Positions 61,501 through 64,000 of a stretch of DNA of 64,000 nt are shown here, piece by piece. The notes under the pieces were generated by a model. The model was not told where the DNA came from, did not search any database, and worked only from the letters and a program-made list of their open reading frames with translations. Origin of the DNA: an uncultured bacterium (lineage in GTDB: Bacteria; Planctomycetota; UBA8108; UBA1146); assembly GCA_913056395.1 (NCBI GenBank), contig CAJXMG010000009.1:28973-92972 (forward strand), read 5' to 3'. Positions within the stretch are counted from its first letter, which is position 1; every line of letters begins with the position of its first letter. The position numbers and the translations under genes are program-made.

Positions 61501-62823
61501 TCAGGCTTGTGAGGCCGGCAACCACGCTTGTCGAACCATGCCTGCAAGATACATCGATCCAGTGGCCGCAATCGGTTCGCCGATTGCGGCCATTTTTCTG
61601 AGCCAATCGAATCCTTCTTCCGGGGAACCGGCGACCACTGGTGTGATCCCCGACGCGGCGGTGACGGGAACCAGAGCTTCCGCGATGGCTTCTCCATCCA
61701 TTCCTCGGGGAACCGGAATCCCCAAAGTGCAAATATGTGGCAGGGGGTTCAGTCGTTTCAGCTCGCTGAGAGTCTCTTCCGGTTTTTTATCCCGGAGCAT
61801 CCCCAGTAACAGTGCCCCGGATTTAAGGTTGGAACCGGTATATCCCTGCTGACGGTTAAAGCGATCTCGATACCGGGAAAACTCATCGACAAATGCTCTG
61901 ATCGAAGCGGGAGTGTGGGCTCCATCGAGGAGCAGCTCCGGTGGTCCCGGAACTACTTCAAGGCGCCCCTGGAGTTCCAGTTGATTCCAGGCGAGTTCTG
62001 TTTCTTCGGAAGTGAGAGGAGACTCGGGACAGAGGTGATCGAGAGCACGAAGCGCAAGGGATGCATTGGTCGACTGGATCGCGGAGACCTCTTCCGGAAT
62101 TCGAGGGTCCCTTTCACAGATCACGGGAATGGCTCCTCTGGAAGTGGCAACTTCAGAGGAGACGGCGGAGGTTTCGCCCGAAGCGATGATCAGGGGTTTG
62201 CCATCGCGGGCGATCTTTGATTTCTCGGCAGCGATCTCTTCGCAGGTATCGCCGAGGAGAGCGGTATGTTCGAGATCGATGGTGGTCAAAATTCCCACGT
62301 CATGGGGGATGGCAGTGGTCGAATCGAGGGGACCTCCGAGGCCGACTTCCAGAAGGAGATACGGAATCTTCTCTGAGAGAGCGATTTCGATGAAGAGAGC
62401 GGTCCAGAGATCGAAAAAGGTCGGCAGGGGATCTCCGGCAGCCTGGCCAGCCAGCAATGCGGGATAGAGCCGATGGAGACCGGGCAGCAGTTTCTCAAAG
62501 GGGACCGGGTTTCTGCAAATTCGGATACGCTCCTCGAGAGAGATCAGGTGCGGGGAGGTCAGTGCCGCTGTTTCGCATCCCCTTATAGACAGCAGGGCTT
62601 CGAGCCAGAGAACGGTTGAGCCCTTGCCCTTCGATCCCGCGACCTGAATGACCTTGCAGGAGTCAGTCGAGAGCCCAGCCCAGTCCAGCAATTTCCTGCA
62701 ACGAAGAGGACCCCATTCTCTTCGTCCCCGATCGAGAGGAAGCTGTTTTTCCCAATTGGTGAAGGAGGCCAGCCAGTCGGGGAGACCTGCAGGAAAATCG
62801 GGGGGAGGAGAAATATTGACCAT
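61501..62823 (-). CDS. folC: Folylpolyglutamate/dihydrofolate synthase
   Basis: FolC adds glutamate to folates and often also makes dihydrofolate. The Mur-ligase ATP site is VAGSKGKGSTVLWLEALL, followed by TSPHLISLEERIR, the metal/folate loop LLEVGLGGPLDSTTAI and the C-terminal LLDGAHTPASIRAFVDEF. I chose ATG 62823 (440 residues) with AAAGG nine bases upstream; the in-frame ATG 62865 adds 14 residues. It is divergent from the C26 peptidase gene. Confidence 0.92.
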   Translation of the reverse strand: MVNISPPPDFPAGLPDWLASFTNWEKQLPLDRGRREWGPLRCRKLLDWAGLSTDSCKVIQVAGSKGKGSTVLWLEALLSIRGCETAALTSPHLISLEERIRICRNPVPFEKLLPGLHRLYPALLAGQAAGDPLPTFFDLWTALFIEIALSEKIPYLLLEVGLGGPLDSTTAIPHDVGILTTIDLEHTALLGDTCEEIAAEKSKIARDGKPLIIASGETSAVSSEVATSRGAIPVICERDPRIPEEVSAIQSTNASLALRALDHLCPESPLTSEETELAWNQLELQGRLEVVPGPPELLLDGAHTPASIRAFVDEFSRYRDRFNRQQGYTGSNLKSGALLLGMLRDKKPEETLSELKRLNPLPHICTLGIPVPRGMDGEAIAEALVPVTAASGITPVVAGSPEEGFDWLRKMAAIGEPIAATGSMYLAGMVRQAWLPASQA

Positions 62824-62928
62824 GGCGGTGATCCTTTCTTCCCACAGGAGATCCCCGAAGCTCATTGACCTTTGTCTGACGATGACACAGCATCACCTGA
62901 GAGCGAACCGAACCCAAGGAGCTGTCCA

Positions 62929-63699
62929 GTGTCAGAGGCCAATTATTCAGTACCATCTTCTGAATCCGTGGTCACGGACCAGGGAAAGCCGATGATCGGT
63001 CTCAATGTGGATGTGGCAGTGGAAGAATCAGGCCGCATCGTCACCCGAATGAACATTCGCTATTCAGACCTGATGATTCAGCATGGCGCCTTGCCAGTGA
63101 TCTTCCCCCCGGGAGTCATGCCCGAAGAGGTGGGAGCAGACCTCGATGGGTTTCTGCTGATCGGGGGAGATGATTACCGTTGTGGCATGAAAAAGCCGGA
63201 CTCACCTCCACCCCGATTTGTAGGAGTGCTCCCACGCAGGGAAGAAGCGGATCTGGCATGGGCTCATTGGCTTCTCCAGTCGGATTTACCTGTGCTTGGA
63301 ATCTGTGGGGGGCTTCAGGCGCTGGTGCTCGCCGCCGGGGGAGATCTGGTTGAGGATATTGAAAGTGAACTGGACTCGGATGTGGACCACCGGGTGATCG
63401 AGACGGGAACGATCCCCCGTCATGATGTTCAATGGAGTGGGCAACTTTCAGATTGTCCTGACCAGGGGGTTTTCACCATCAATTCCAGTCATCATCAGGC
63501 GGTTGGCAGGATTCCCGAAAACTGGCAAGTGCTGGCACAATCAGCGGATGGTGTCATCGAAGCCTGTTCAGATGAGAGCGGTCGTTGCGTCGGGGTGCAG
63601 TGGCATCCGGAGCTGATGCCCGAAGATCAGCTGGGTCATTCGATAGTGGAGCGCCTCGTGGAAGCGGCCCGGGTTCGAAGGGGGATCCGCCTTGCCTAG
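62929..63699 (+). CDS. Gamma-glutamyl hydrolase-like class I amidotransferase (peptidase C26/PuuD-like)
   Basis: This 256-residue protein has a class I glutamine amidotransferase fold. The nucleophile is in LGICGGLQALVLAAGG (Cys126), and the His-Glu pair in GVQWHPELM. It opens PMIGLNVDVAVEESG.. and has LLIGGDDY, as in the PuuD/YvdE family that cleaves gamma-glutamyl bonds. I chose GTG 62929 with AAGGAG seven bases upstream; TTG 62872 is in frame. Its stop overlaps the TTG start of lpxB. The substrate is unknown. Confidence 0.87.
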   Translation: MSEANYSVPSSESVVTDQGKPMIGLNVDVAVEESGRIVTRMNIRYSDLMIQHGALPVIFPPGVMPEEVGADLDGFLLIGGDDYRCGMKKPDSPPPRFVGVLPRREEADLAWAHWLLQSDLPVLGICGGLQALVLAAGGDLVEDIESELDSDVDHRVIETGTIPRHDVQWSGQLSDCPDQGVFTINSSHHQAVGRIPENWQVLAQSADGVIEACSDESGRCVGVQWHPELMPEDQLGHSIVERLVEAARVRRGIRLA

Positions 63700-64000
63700 A
63701 TTGATGGTCTGTGCAGGAGAACCCTCCGGAGACTTGCATGGTGCGAGGTTGGTGAAGGAATGCCTTCAGCTTTGCCCAGATCTGGAAGTTGACGCCATCG
63801 GCGGTTCCCACCTGGCCCAATCAGGTGCCCGACTGAGGGCTGATCGTACCGACAAGGCTGTGATGGGTTGGCTGCCAGTGTTGGCACAGTTGGGTTCCAT
63901 TATCGATCACTCGGCGTCTTTCGTCGAAGAGATGATGGAATCTCCTCCCGATCATCTCGTCGTCATCGATTATCCCGGTTTGCACAGCAATCTGGCTTCG
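63692..64000 (+). CDS. lpxB: Lipid-A-disaccharide synthase, 3' end outside the window
   Basis: The visible 103 residues start at TTG 63692, overlapping the upstream stop, with GGGGGATCC upstream. They read MVCAGEPSGDLHGARLV (family CAGEASGDLHGA), IGGSHLAQSGARL, MGWLPVLAQLGS and LVVIDYPGLHSNLAS, all in family order. LpxB joins UDP-2,3-diacylglucosamine and lipid X to give the lipid A disaccharide. The gene runs off the window. It fits with lptB and bamA as evidence for LPS. Confidence 0.9.
   Translation, partial: MPRLMVCAGEPSGDLHGARLVKECLQLCPDLEVDAIGGSHLAQSGARLRADRTDKAVMGWLPVLAQLGSIIDHSASFVEEMMESPPDHLVVIDYPGLHSNLAS

Overview
The window is a gene-dense piece of a bacterial chromosome with moderate-to-high GC. 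It has no insertion sequence, prophage, CRISPR array or other mobile DNA that I can recognise. The cell is a diderm with lipopolysaccharide: it encodes BamA, LptB, the start of LpxB and an OmpA-type lipoprotein. The mix of a McsA-McsB-ClpC cassette, an HTTM (vitamin K carboxylase-like) membrane protein, a Gld-like ABC exporter, a lysine/alanine-rich H1-like tail protein and a signal peptidase with a cysteine-knuckle insertion suggests Planctomycetota or a neighbouring deep-branching phylum. That placement is inference and was not tested.

Layout. 1-9067 (+): a truncated acidic tail-anchored protein, an OmpA lipoprotein, ksgA, dnaG-rpoD, a zinc-ribbon coiled-coil protein and an unknown membrane-anchored protein. 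9069-17181 (-): rph, rdgB-lepA-lepB-lptB, two small membrane proteins, RNase P RNA and an HTTM protein. 17356-24706 (+): a galE fusion gene, a PpiC-like lipoprotein, scpB, tRNA-Arg(ACG), tadA, two tRNA-Ser genes, SRP RNA, and dnaX-ybaB-recR. 24741-29984 (+): a four-gene ABC export operon ending in a secreted multi-CXXC protein. 30017-36866 (-): birA, split methylmalonyl-CoA mutase, epimerase and propionyl-CoA carboxylase. 36936-43334 (+): a MerR-like regulator, thioesterase, FHA protein, HEAT/VWA protein, degenerate GGDEF protein and a MutS2 without Smr. 43349-55740: bamA (-), a DUF2203 gene (+), yebC and the H1-tail protein (-), xdhC (-), an active-looking diguanylate cyclase (+), and nusA-infB-rbfA (-). 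56279-64000: a TIGR04282-type gene, mcsA-mcsB, clpC (+), folC (-), a C26 peptidase and the start of lpxB (+).

How the genes work together. The window mixes housekeeping (replication initiation and clamp loading, transcription, translation, envelope assembly, protein quality control) with a compact pathway from propionyl-CoA to succinyl-CoA that includes its own biotin ligase. The most unusual signal is the GalE-like epimerase with a C-terminal segment matching the 24-residue c-di-GMP-binding motif of MshEN domains. The same window holds a diguanylate cyclase with intact GGDEF and a second GGDEF-like domain that has lost the catalytic motif but kept an RxxD inhibitory-site signature. Together these hint at c-di-GMP control of envelope polysaccharide precursors, which is a hypothesis. 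Other points worth a look are the Gld-like exporter with its periplasmic DnaJ-zinc-finger-like protein, the tRNA-Arg(ACG)/tadA pairing, and many short tandem duplications in intergenic DNA.
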